In this document: piece by piece, positions 1 to 13,007 of the stretch | Layout: every line of letters starts with the position of its first letter | Numbering within the stretch: position 1 is the first letter of the stretch | Origin: Mugil cephalus | Taxonomy: Eukaryota > Chordata > Actinopteri > Mugiliformes > Mugilidae | Reading direction: 5' to 3' | Length of the DNA: 64,000 bases | Assembly (NCBI RefSeq): GCF_022458985.1 | Contig: NC_061779.1 | Location: forward strand, 14,243,001-14,307,000 | The notes under the pieces: generated by a model | The model's database searches: none | What the model saw: only the letters and a program-made list of their open reading frames with translations | Told to the model about the DNA's origin: nothing | Program-made: the position numbers and the translations under genes

Positions 1-729
1 CCTGAAAGGCTCAGCCTTGCAACTCTCAAAGCTTCCCATGCTAATGTCATTTGGCAACACGGTGCAGGGAATATTTTCCTCTGCTTTGATGTGTCCATTA
101 ACAGATTCATCAGTGCACAGAAGTAGTCATTTAGAAACTCCCTCTTTCAAAATGATCACAGCAGACCTCTCCATTAATTTGTTAGTGTTTCTGTACCCGT
201 GCCAGCACTGTCACAACGCATCCATCCCTTAGTCTTCTCTGCATTATCTGCGCAGAGGCTCTTTACGAGTCTAAAAAGACTTTAAGGCAATCGTTTGACA
301 GTTTGGGAAATATTTATCGCTAAGAGTTGCATGAGAAGACGAATGCCACTTTTGCGTTTGATAAATACGGGACTGTAGCCAGGAGGTGATTATCAAGCAA
401 TCTCACATTAGCACCTTTCTTTTTGTACTGACAAAACTAATTAGATATAAAAAAAAGAACGCTTTGTGAGCTTTAGAAGGGCTTTAGGGTCTTAAGACAG
501 ATCCAGGCTTGCCGTTTCACCCTGTTTCCAGCCTTTATGCTAAACTGTTGTCGATGTGTTTCTGCATTATCTGTGCAGAGGCCAAGTCATGTCGATGCCA
601 TATTTAGTTAAAGGCATAAACATAAGTGTACCAATGTTCTCATTACATGTACAGCAAGGACGTGAATAAGCTTATTTACCAAAGCGTTACTCATGCACGG
701 AGGTGTTTCTGTAAATAGTGAATTCTAAC
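1..729. other. Intronic sequence at left edge of the ell2-like gene
   Basis: This is the start of the intron after exon 6. I see no exon, RNA gene or recognisable repeat in it. The next exon must lie outside the window. Confidence 0.6.
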
Positions 730-854
730 CTGATCAGGAGCCTGTGGATGAGTTGCTTCTCCTCCTCTAGGTATCCAGGCCAGTCTCTCTGGACTTGTCT
801 GTAGAGCTCATCTTTCAGAGAGTAGCTGTGGTCTTTTGGGTTCAGTTTACCAAC
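730..854 (-). CDS. ell2: ell2-like coding exon 6 (aa 241-281)
   Basis: The exon encodes [40 protein letters not shown] and IR. It aligns with VANLNSKDLSYTLKDYVFKE and QRDWPGYSE of ELL2. The acceptor is TTTTTTCAG and the donor GTTAGA. It ends in phase 2. No convincing next exon is visible in bases 1-729. Confidence 0.92.
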
Positions 855-3800
855 CTGAAAAAACAACAGATGTGATTGTTATTGTACCTACAAAAATGGG
901 ACAGAATATAACAGGAACAGAGGCCAGATGAAACACTAATGCTGTAGCATAACCTAAATATCACAACAGAAGAAGACCTTCTTCTGACCCAGTCATGTGA
1001 CACGGGGTGTCTGTATTATTTCTGTCACAAATACGCCAACTCTGTCCTCACACAACCTAAATCCTCTGATTAAAATAAACCCAAACTAACCACTTTCAAT
1101 TCTGAAAGTAGTCAGATCCCAGCAGGAGACACCCCACCCCTCTCCTGTCAAAACACAATCTTCTCGTCTAAAGATAATTAAAGCACAGCCCTAATTACAG
1201 CTACCAGCGGCGGCACAGTCTCCACTTGATGATTGCAGTGGGACACTCAAACATTGTGAACACAGGAAATATGCCTAAAATAAATTTAAGCAACATTACC
1301 TTTTTGGAACAGAGTAATCTTTGACCCGAAAAGCATCTATTTTGTTATTTATCACACTAATATATATGATCATTATTTACATATTATGTATATATTTTAG
1401 TGGTGTCAAACGATTAAAATGTTAATCAGATTAATCACGGGGTTGTTGTGGATTAATTTCGATTAATCATGATTAAATGCTAATTTTTAATCTATATTAA
1501 TCGCGTTTCATTTTGCATGAGCAAACAGACTCAAGAAAGAAGGGCATGTGTATGTGTTTATCAAACGCCTTCAACAAAAAAGCTTGAAACTCTGCATTAA
1601 TGTGGCCCTGTTCCTCCTCTTTCAGCAGCTACTGAGACAAACCAACTTGTTGACATTGTCAGAGAGCAGAGCTGACTGCTTCTTATTTACAGTGTTGCCT
1701 TCAACTGAGAACAAGTCTCTCACATGGAGCGCTGCAGGAGACGGAGCGCTAGCAGGGTCCCAGGCTAACGTATGCTTCATGTTAATGTGGTATTTTAAGC
1801 TGGAAGTGCTTCAGTGAAAAGAAAACTCCTTCCTGCAGAGGGTGCATAATACTTTATGTCGGTCGACTGTTATTTTTTTGTACTCATATTTCCCATGGAG
1901 AGGGCCAACGTGCTGTTTAGTGTCTTCCATCTTTATCGATTGGTTCTGCTGCCTGTCACGACCGGATCAACTGCACATTTGCTCTAATTGGACAAAGTCG
2001 TTTTTGCTGCAGATGGGTTACTTGTGTTAAAAATTTTTAATCAGGTTAATCACGACGATGGATTAATGAGCCTATTAATTTTTGCAGCCGAATATGTTTT
2101 TTATATTATATGAGGATTTTCGTGGAGATATCTCACCTCATCCAGTACTGAGGTCAGGTCGGCCTTGTCTTTTGGAGTGGCCCGCTCCCTCTCCAGCCAC
2201 AGTAGCAGCTCAGGTTTCCTGTAGGGCTTTAAGGCTAGGAGATGAATGATTCGATCCCTCAAGGGCCGGTGGGCCACTGGGCTGGGAACCAGGCTCTTCT
2301 TGTTGCTGGGGGAGTGCTTGTTGCTGCTATCTGAGTCACCAGACAGAGATACCAGACCCGGCTTCCTCTGAACCTTCACACACTTGTCTGAGATCAAAAA
2401 TAAAAGCACACGCAGCAGGGTTTCAACAAATGGAAGATAAAGGGAACTTACTTTGATTAGCGATAGGAAATCAAAATGTTATCACAATAGGAATCTGAAG
2501 CTGGTGCTGTATGGTTGCTACCCTGTGCGAAACTAAAGGAGAGCAACCCGATCTGATAAGAGGATTGACATATGCTGACGGTATCCTGTAATGGCACAGC
2601 CAACGTATCATTCCTTATCCAGTCCTCAGGCCAAATATACAAATCACACCCTGATTTTTTAAAAGCAGCCCTACAGTGACAGTAAGACAGCACATTTTTA
2701 TCTTCTTTTTTTAATCTCTATTGTATTGCTGTCAACTTCATTCAAATGCAAAAGATACTAGTACGTGCAGCACTTAAATGAGAAATACTCGTGCCTGTGG
2801 AAAGAGGCACTGCTGCTGCGAGTGGAAAGCACTGAAAGGGCTAGATAGTAGGGTTACTGCACAGTAAACATAAGAGCATGGAAACTAAAGGGACTGACAC
2901 AGAGAGGCTCTTTCTTCCTGTTACAGTACTAATTCAGTTGAACCGGGCAGGCAGTGCTTGTAGATATCTGCGGACTCTAATCTCATTACAACTTTAAGCC
3001 ATACTTTGGAGGTTGCTATAGGTCAAAGACTAACTTTGCTTTCACTGAGAGAGCATGCTCGACACGACCCGGGATGTTTTAGAGCGCAGTCACACCGTCT
3101 CAGCAATATGCAGCATTAAAATTGATTCTTTTTAAATCTTGCCGCAGCTTGTTTCAACATCTACCAGTGACGAAGGCTGCGGGTTAATAACCTTCCTGCA
3201 CTGAAACAACTGGCAATGCAACGTTTTCAGCAAGCAGAAACAAGAGTCTTTATTTCACAGTAATAAATTGAAACAGCCCGGGGTGAACTTTTATGACTAT
3301 TCTCAAGGAAGCTTCAGGGACTTTCCGTCATGACTTAGAATAACTGACATGCTCTACAGTGATGTGGGTGTATTTATGAGAAATGCAGCAGTGTGCAGGT
3401 ATAATAGAGGGAACACATATACATATTACATGCATATACATATTTTTAAATAATTATTCAAGTTTGAAGCGTTTAAAACTTGTCTGCACACATCACCAGA
3501 AGCAACCGAACGTTAAATCATACATTACTGTCTAAATAGTGGACATTTTTCTTCCCAACCCGCAATTGTGAGATGGTATATGGACATTATGCATGCTGGG
3601 TATACTATTACTATACCATAAAAAGACAGGGAGTCGCCACAAAACAACTGTGTTTAACACGACCGCTATTTTCCCCTGTGTGTAGGAGTCTGCAGGACAG
3701 TTGTGTGCATGAAAGCAAGATATCATGTAACTGCCTTTCTCTAACTTCTAACATTTATTAGCTGCATGTAATGGGTGGTAGCTGGCTCTGACTAAAGTTT

Positions 3801-6800
3801 CAAAGCTTGTTGTATCTGTACTGTTTCCTTTCATGCAACAGAATCTACACAAACATTTAAACTCACGTGAGGTATCTGAATGTCATCAGGCCTCAAGGAG
3901 GGATCATCAATAAAGCTACGGCACAGTCCGTTTCATTAACGAGGCCAAAACCTCGAGGCTCACGCACGGAGAAGGCATCGAGTAAAGGAAATTAATTGCG
4001 AACAGGAAGTCCGATCACTCCAGGTTAAGTGAGGCCTCTTTCCTTAGATGATATTTCGAAATGTTTCATCAAATGGAGGTGAATCGAGTCCCAGTCCGAG
4101 TAATTACATTTTAGGCAAAACTTCATCAGCGTGAGACCCGTTAGAGAATATTTCTGGAGAACACAGTCACATTAATGATGCTGGCAGGCAGGCTGGCACA
4201 GCGCCTGAGCAATCTCGACAGAATGAAAGTAGAATTACAAGAAAGCGACGCGTTGCTCTTACATGAACGACTGCAACGCAGTGCTTTGATCAATTATCTG
4301 ATAACTTCCACACCATATGGTAATTATCAGCAGGATGAAATGGTGAGAGGAAACCGTGTGGAAGCTTTCTGGGAGCATAAATACTCTCCAGTTATCTGTC
4401 CTTGATCCCTACAAGCATGAAGGCTGCCACGTAAACGGGGGCTGGAAAGATACAGCAGGACGTAGATGCACCTATTGGCGAAAGACTTACTTGGCCCTGG
4501 CTTGATCTCAATTGCTGAGCGGCTCCAGATGTCCTTCTCCACCTGAGACATGCGCTCCCTGGTCGTTTGATAGGAGTCGTCTGTGGCACAAACTGTGATT
4601 TTGTCCTGAATGCTGCCCTGGCCCTCCAGGTGATCCCTGCCCTCCCTGCATAGAGGAGGAGGATGGACGACAGAGTAAACTTAAAGAGTGGATCATCTTA
4701 AAGAAGCCATAGCTTCCTGTCTTCTAGTATTCAACTGGTTTGACTGCATATTTTAGGTCTGTAAACGAGCGTGATGCTTGAAGAATTGAAACCTTACAGA
4801 GAGTAACAGGGTGCAAGTAAAGGAGCTGAAACGAAACCTTTTAACCAACCCTTCAACCCTGCACAGCCACGAACACTGCATCTCTGTTTTCAATTATTAC
4901 TGGTCACACCTTTGAGCTCAGTCATGGCATGACAGTCTTTGGGTTATTATTGTTGTTGAATATAGCCTGACAGCGACACTGTCTGTTGTTGTAGTACTGA
5001 AGAGAGAGGCCACTGTTTGGTTAGGCCCTGCGGCCTGGGACTGACACCAAATTTACTACAAATTCCATTTGTGGTCAGGCTGTGGAAAGAGTTATGTGTG
5101 CTGCTTACCCCGAGACATACTGGTGAATGCAGTCGAAGCTGGACTGCGGTTTGTCTTTGCTGTCACTGGATAGGTAAAAAGAGAAGACTCTGAATCCATC
5201 CGGAGACTCGGGCGTCGGCGCTGGGATCTTCACGTACTATTAAAGACAAACCGAAAAACAACCAGTGCACAATTATTAGAATAACAGTTCGGAAGAAGAA
5301 GGAGGTTTATAATTAAAAGAAAAACTAAACTGAGAGCCAGCAAAACTGGGGTAATCTTTGACAGTTTTATGATGTTCTCTGACATGCTTGAGCGTTTCTG
5401 CTGATATCGCTAATTTGAGTGGTGCGTTATGTAATAAGTGGACTTTATCTCGCCCACATGTGTCTATCTCAAATACACAGCACAAAGTAATACAACAAAG
5501 CAACTTCTTCTTCTCTTAAACAGTCGCGGCTGATTTTACTTTTTATTTTTTTCATACTATAGATGTGACCTAAGTAATCCCCCAGTGGGATCAATCACTG
5601 ATGCTACATGGTGCCTCCCAGGTCAAGGATGATGACCTGTAGCCAATCGTGGGAGGAGCCTATCTGAAAAGCAAAACAACAGTATAAATATATATATTTT
5701 TTTTTTACTTGGGCAACAGCCTCTTTTAATAGACTGTCAATGGCTCCCTACCAACAAACAAACAAACAAACCAGCAAACTGAAGTCTATCTCGTCTTAGA
5801 AACCTGTTACATAAAGTGACCTGAAAACCTGCTACTTCTGCTAAAAGGATAGTTCAACATAGAAAGTCATTAACCAACAGGTAATATGTCCTTTAAAACA
5901 CATCGGAGACCAGCTCTCTTCTGCAGCGCCTGCAGCCTGAAAATGGACAGTTTAGTGCTTTCGTCGATAGAATGTCCTAGATCCGGATAATGCCGGTGAT
6001 TATTACCCGGCCTTTCCAAACAGGAATAAGAGTTTAGCGAGGAGGAGTAAATGGGAGATAGCTGTAGGAGCTTGATTCCACCCCCTCATTCCAGTTTATG
6101 GTCTAGTACAACAACCTCGTGGCAAAGCACGCAGCTGTTTTTTCACTCCAGGTCTTAAGAATAACAAACGTCAGTCAAGTTGCCCTTTTTCTAGTTATCA
6201 GTTGTAAGTGATTGATTATGAGCTGGCTGAGAGCTCCGTGCCCCTGGCAGATGTGTCAGGCAGAACTATAGCTGTCACAAATGTCCAGTCATGCAGCAAA
6301 GCCATAAGCAGTTTTTTCTTTTTTCCCAGGATGGAGCCAATGAACGGTTCCTCTCCTCTACACCCCTCCTCCTCTTCTAAAACCCAACACATGCCATTCA
6401 CCCTACCCCCATCCCATCCGCCTCCAGCTTTCCTTCGTGTGCACCCATGTCAACACAAAATGCAAAGGCGCACACACAAGGCCACGGACACACAGCTGAC
6501 CATTAATTTTGACCTATTTACGTCCGACCGTTAACATTAAGTGGTGAAGCCAAGTCCTGCGTATGTTTTTACGCTAATTAAAAATGATCAACCAAAACAG
6601 CGTCAGAGTGAGCCGGGACAAGGGACGAGTCACGTCCTCGGGTGGCCCCCCCCATTACGTTTAAAGACTAAAGCAAAAGTCACCAAAAGTAGGAGTCACT
6701 TGAACGGGGTTATCGACGCAGGCAAAGACGTGCGGAGGAACCGCATCGGAATTAGCTTTTAAATGAAGGCACCGCTAAACAAAAGCTTTTTGGTAAGTTG

Positions 6801-9581
6801 AGAGCGCACATTTGCACATTTAGCATTGCAATAGTGCCACCACGTCACCTCTTTCAGTCGATGGCAGCAGCATGAGTCCCCTCCAGCCATGCATTAGATT
6901 TGCCTGTCACCCCCATCCATGCCACCGTGCACACTTCACATTCTAATTCTAATCAATGTCACTCAGGTCAGACTGTTCAGAGGTCGCCCCCATTTTATTC
7001 ACAGCTTCCTTCTCAAGCTTCATACCCATATGTTATTTAACCCATTAGTTCCCGGTTCCTGACTCCACAAGCGGAGCTGCGCCGTCTAAACCTCAGGATC
7101 ACAGGCGACGCCGTTAAGGCACCACATGACAACGTTAGAGTGAAGACATGCTAGTTTGATCTGCTGCACTCGCCCAGTTAAATGTGAAATCCGATCCCAC
7201 CAATGCCTGGATAATATACAACCAGCAGAGAGTACGCTTAGCTTAGCACCTTTTGTCACTGATAATAATTATTGCATGAACATCCACAGATAAAAACAAA
7301 ACAAAACATATGTCTTTATATTTAAATATTAACATCGGAACAAACTTCCTGTTGTCTGTGTAACACGTCTCTGGGCCACAGGTTGAACACCTGTGGTACT
7401 ACCTGCAGCTGTAAACGTCCAACATTACAACACGTAGCCCACGATTATATTCAAAATCCCTGTTTACTTCACTAGAGAAAGAAATGTGCAGCACAGTCAA
7501 TACTGCTGCTAGTTCCTGACCCAACAGGTTTTTCTATTAATGAACCACTGGTCCATTGTATGTAATGTTTCAAATATTTGATCACAGTACAAAGTACAGT
7601 ATAAAGCTTTATGAACTGAACAGTCATAAAACAAATAGTAGGCGTGTGAATTGCGCAACAACCCCGACTTCTAGGATTTCCAAAATAAAGCTTTTAATGA
7701 ATGTAATTGTTATACTACTACTACAGTCTGTGGTGAGAATCCCATTATCTGATGAGTCAGTGAGACTCCTACTGAACACCAGCTAGCGAAAACCTAATTA
7801 ACAACTTTACTGTAACGTCAACGACTAGTTAGACGCGGCCTGCCTGCTGACATCAATTGACTTTTGAAATGTTCAGTCACTGACACCACTTGTGCCAACA
7901 GGTTTGTTACCCCGGAGCTGCTGTCAGTCAAGTAGTGGGTGTACATTTACATAGAGGAGCTGAGTCACAGGCTTTTCGCATATGGAGCACCGGTCTGATT
8001 CCCTGAGGCTCTGTGAGTGTTGACTTCCTGTATTTTTTTTTTTTTTTTTTTTTAGGCGGATGAAGCCTTAACGCTCTCACAAGCCGCGTACAAAGAGTGA
8101 GGTTAAGTGTTCATCCACCGGTCCAGACTGAATGTCAACAGAGTGACCGCTTTTAGCCCGACTGACTGACCTCGTGCGGATCAAAAACAAAAACACAAAT
8201 AATTAAAATACACGCAACACTCAGTTATACGAGCAAAACTGTAAATGAGTCATAAAGTAAACGCAGGTTGTTTTTTTTCTTTTTTTTTTTTCTTTTTCTC
8301 TGTTTAGGCACAAATAATAACCCAAAGATAGCAGCGAACAGCTCAGAGAAAAACACAGCTGTACTCCCGGGTCATGGACCGGTGAGTCATGTATGCACAT
8401 GTCAGAGACAGAAGCTCCGGTTACACAGCCCCATCAAACAGAACTGAACACATCGACACAGATCAGGCGTAACATTATGACCACCTTCCTTATACTGTGT
8501 AAGTCTGTCTTGTGCCTCCAAAGACGTTCTGGAGACAGCGGCTGAACCAACGTTTTTCATCCGACTCAGAACGAGAGAAGGAATTCATTAAATTGCTTAT
8601 GCACTACAGTATTATAATTACCATAGCCGAGTCCGTTATTCTGATGATTAATTAATCACAGAAAAGCTTAATCTGGTATTATTATGATCAGAGCGCGCTA
8701 TTAACATGTGTCAGTTTAATCAAATTGAGCGGCCCATTATGAAGAAACACGCGGCGGTGAAGCTCCTCATTAGCATGATGTGAGTAAAGTGTAGCTGTTG
8801 GACAGTTACAGTCAGAGCAGCCTCAGAAAAGCAATCCTTAGCACCGTGTCAGTGCGGCCCCCCCATGGTGCGCACAGGCTTATACAATAACTGCCTCCGT
8901 GGCTTCGGTCCAGCCACATCTGCTACCCCGGGCCCCGTGTGTTTGGGGATGTCAAATACTTTCAAGCCGTTTTAAGGTGTGAAACGGACTGGAACAGAAA
9001 ATCTTGGCAGGGGGCTCTGCAGATGAACAAGGACAAAGGGCACCGCTGGTGATGTCCCTGTAAAACTTCATCTGAAACCCCCCCCCCCAACCACCCACCC
9101 ATACGTGTTTAAACTGCTTGTTTTTGACGAGTTCTTGACGCTGGCGTTTGATGAGGAAGGAACAAAAGTGTTCATTAACGCGATCTACTTTCCACACTGA
9201 TTTACTTTAAGCAGCCAAACATCTGCAAGGAAAGATGAGAGGATAGTTTTTCTCTGCCTGTCTTTCTTTCTTTGCTCTGCAGGCGAAAGCGGGAAGGCAA
9301 GAATCCCAGCTCTGGTATTTGGCATGGCAGCAGGCGCCTGGATATGTGATTTACTCTGAAGTCTTTGCCTCCTGCCCCAGTCTGTACTGACACTAGTTAC
9401 CATTGTCTTCTCATCTGAGCCTACTCAGCCATAGCTGCTCAGTGAGCTGCCCGTCTTTTGTTCTAGCTTCTTCCCCCACAAAGCTGAGTGCAATGGCCTG
9501 TCGGGCCGCCTGGATTATTCATGAACAGCAGGGACGTGTGGCTGTGTGTTGTTGGGTGGTAAAGGGAGGGATTGGGGGTTT

Positions 9582-9633
<52 letters not shown>

Positions 9634-12600
9634 GGAGAGGATGGGGGTGGCAGTGTCTCCCTGTAGAACCGGTGCATGAAGGATGGCCCCATATAGTCGT
9701 TCCTTTAGGAATGTGCGGCTCGGTAGAAGAGGGGGATGGATCCTGACTGGAGCAAGTGTATTTGGCCAAAATATTCATTTATTTTTATTTTTTTTAAATT
9801 TAGGTTGATTTGTGCAAATGTGATATAATCCAATGGCCGTGTCGGTACATTCTGAATAGCAGAAAACGTTTAGGTATCCAGTGACGCAGGCAGCCAAGCC
9901 AGCGCAGTGACAGCGTGTCAAAGGAATACAGGGGTCAAATTAATTATTCCCATTCACCGTTCAGGAGCTTTGTACAGTATGATCTACACCTCCACTGTGA
10001 CACGGCTGTTAAAGACAAAACGTGTCTGACAATGAGAGGTCTAAATCACGCTTTCAGTGAGCCTGCATGGATGTGGTGATGCTTTCGTCGAGGGGGGTTG
10101 GGAGATACAGGAAGAGCAAAAGAAGGGGGTGGGTGGGGACTGACGGGAGTTAGTGAGGGGATATGGGGATGGGCAACTGTCGAGCAACCCCCAAGGTACT
10201 GCCTGTTATGCCAAGCAGAATCAGCCTTTTTTTTTTCCAAGAAGCTGGGCCTAATCTGTCAACCTCAACAAACACAAACCCCTGTCTCTCTACCCCCGAC
10301 ACCCCCACCGCTCCTCATAGGTGTCCTCCTCTTCATACACAGAGGGATCCAGGCACCGTTTCTCTCATTCTCTCAAACACAATTTGAAAAAAATAAAAAT
10401 AAAATAATGTTGAGATTGTGGTTTTATGGATGCGTGTAACTTAGGAAATTCCTTTTGACATGCTGGTTATTAGACTTCAGATGCATTTACACCATTAATG
10501 CGCGTTTCCCTTGTTGATGTTTAGCTGTTTCACTCGAGCGATCCTGCAAACCACTTGGACCGCAGCACTACGCTCATCGGACTTTTCTCTGCACACGAGT
10601 AGCCGGTCTGTAATCCTTTAACAATTCACAGATTTGTGCATTGAAAAGTACGTCCAAACCTGATTAACCTGCAGGGAAAGTTCAACCGTAAGGACAAAAT
10701 TAACTGCGTTATTCTGTGGATTTAAGAGGCGAGATGAATAAACGCTCGCTGGGCTGGAAGTGTTAACAACGTGTAAACTGAGGACAATTATTTGTCACTC
10801 TGTTGTTTGCGCGACAATAACAAGTTTTGAGAAATATGTTAGCTGCAGGCTATCATGTTGTAGATGGCGTAATTACCACCATACTCCCCAGTTTAATAAT
10901 AACTGTGATTCTAGCGCCACAAAGCCGACTTCGTGTTATGAATATTTATCATTTGTATAAATTATCCCATAATCTGTTGCACTTCCTGGTGTGACAGCGT
11001 CTCCGTTTCCTTTGCCTTTCAGTTCATTTCGTGGTAATATTTACGTTCTTCATTGTTCCAGCCTTTGCTTTTTGACTTTTGGAACATCAAGCCCATAACT
11101 CCAAATCATCAAATGCCAACTTTTACGTCGCCTCACATCACCTGTGTCTGGAACAAAAAAAGCACTAGGGACACACAGCTATGACTACAGCCAACAGTCT
11201 GCATTTGTGTGGATGGAAACTGTTCTCCCCACCCGCAGGTGGCAGTTGCCTGTGTCCGTCGCTGTAAAGGAGAAGCCAGAAGAGCTGGGATGAGCTCGGT
11301 AGCTGGGAAAAAGCCACAAACCCTTATTCAGACGTGGCTTGATTACGTTCGTCACATTCTCCTCCCGTGAACTCGCTCCCCGAGCTGAAGAGCCAGAGTT
11401 GCGTCTGTGCACTCACCAAAACGCTACTACGAACGGCCGACTGCCAGCTTGGTGTGTCACGGCCCCTACGTCTATTTCCACAGCGGCCTGTGTTGTTGTT
11501 ATTGACAGTTTCTCTCACTGCTATTTTCAGTTTTCCAAGATGACGGCTACATCTTTAGCTCCAAAGGTTCCAGATTAGCTTGGAATGTCAACAAACAACA
11601 TAAAGCCGCAACAAGAACGCACAGCTCTGTATTTCTAAATCTGGCGAGTGTATTGTTTATTTATACGTCTCCAGCTTTAGCTTCACTGCCTGCCCAGATT
11701 GTGTAATCGATATGATCTTTATAGAGCCCTTGTTATACTATTAAAAACACAATCGCTATAGAGTTCTTCGATACAAAAACGGTAAAAGAATATAGTAATG
11801 ACAGAGGAGCGAACTAAGGAAAAGTCCCGTTTAACTGTAGGAACTCTTGAGACTTGTTCTTAAAATATACTTACTGCCTCTACGTAAACACTGTGGGCCT
11901 CCGACGTGCAGAGAACACTGAGACTTTTGCCTCGCTTAACACATCTGGATGAATAGAGCGGCGTGTGCCCTTTCAGAAACACGTGGGACAGCTCTCCCTC
12001 TCGCTGCTATGCCACTGGGAGAGGACAGCTCTCAAACCACATTCTTGTTATTGTTATTCTAATTAGCTTCCAGAAAAGAAAAAAAAAAAAAAGGAGGAAA
12101 AAATAATGCATGGACACACACATACACACTCGCATACACACTCGCACCGTGCAAAAAGCTTATTTGCAGTATGAGCGCAAGGTGAAGCAAAGCGGTGTGG
12201 TGACGGGGGGGCTGGGGGGGCTGGGGGCGGGGGGGGATGGAGTCAGAGCAGCCATGTGTGAGATAGAGGCCCCGATGTCTGCCAAGGATTCAGCTAAGGC
12301 ATGGGGTGAAATGGCACAATAATCAAGTGGGCCGGCGGGAGGGAGCACAGGGGAAGCGCTGCCTTCACACACAGTCGTCATGAGAATATCTTAAGAGCAC
12401 CTCCACATTCCCCCTCGTCCTTTATGTGACAGCTGTGCACATAAAAACAAACAGAGCCATAAACAAAAACAATCGCCAAGGCAACCGCAACTCAGCATTT
12501 ATGAACTGGGGAGGAAGCGATGTCACACGTGACCCAGCAGGACACACTGTCTTCAAATGTCCAAGGTATCACAATATTACAGCCATAAAACGCTGTTACG

Positions 12601-12969
12601 GGTTCTTTTCTGACTAAATGGATATGGTTCATGCCAACGAGCAGGCGGCCTTGCCAGCCCCCACAGGAAAATAAGCACTAGGATGTGAAATTCCAGGCCA
12701 TGGGAACCCAAACCAGCTCTGAATATATTCCTTAATCCCTTGTGATGAGTTCAAAGTAATCCAGAATCCAATTTCTTTTAAACTTCGAGCTTTTGCGTGA
12801 TGTTAAAAAGAAGATCTCGCAAATATTCTTATTTCTTTATAGTTGCATCACAGTCTGTTTTTTTTTTTTAAATTTCCCTTTCTCTCATTGCTTGGACGCT
12901 TATTATAGATCACAACCAATCAGTTCCCTTTGCTCCAATATCTAACCTAAATGTAGAGGTTTGAGAGAT

Positions 12970-13007
<38 letters not shown>

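Noticed and set aside
1548..2030. Two plus-strand ORFs (89 and 62 codons)
   Set aside because: They lie inside the interspersed element at 1400-2096 and show no transposase or other domain.
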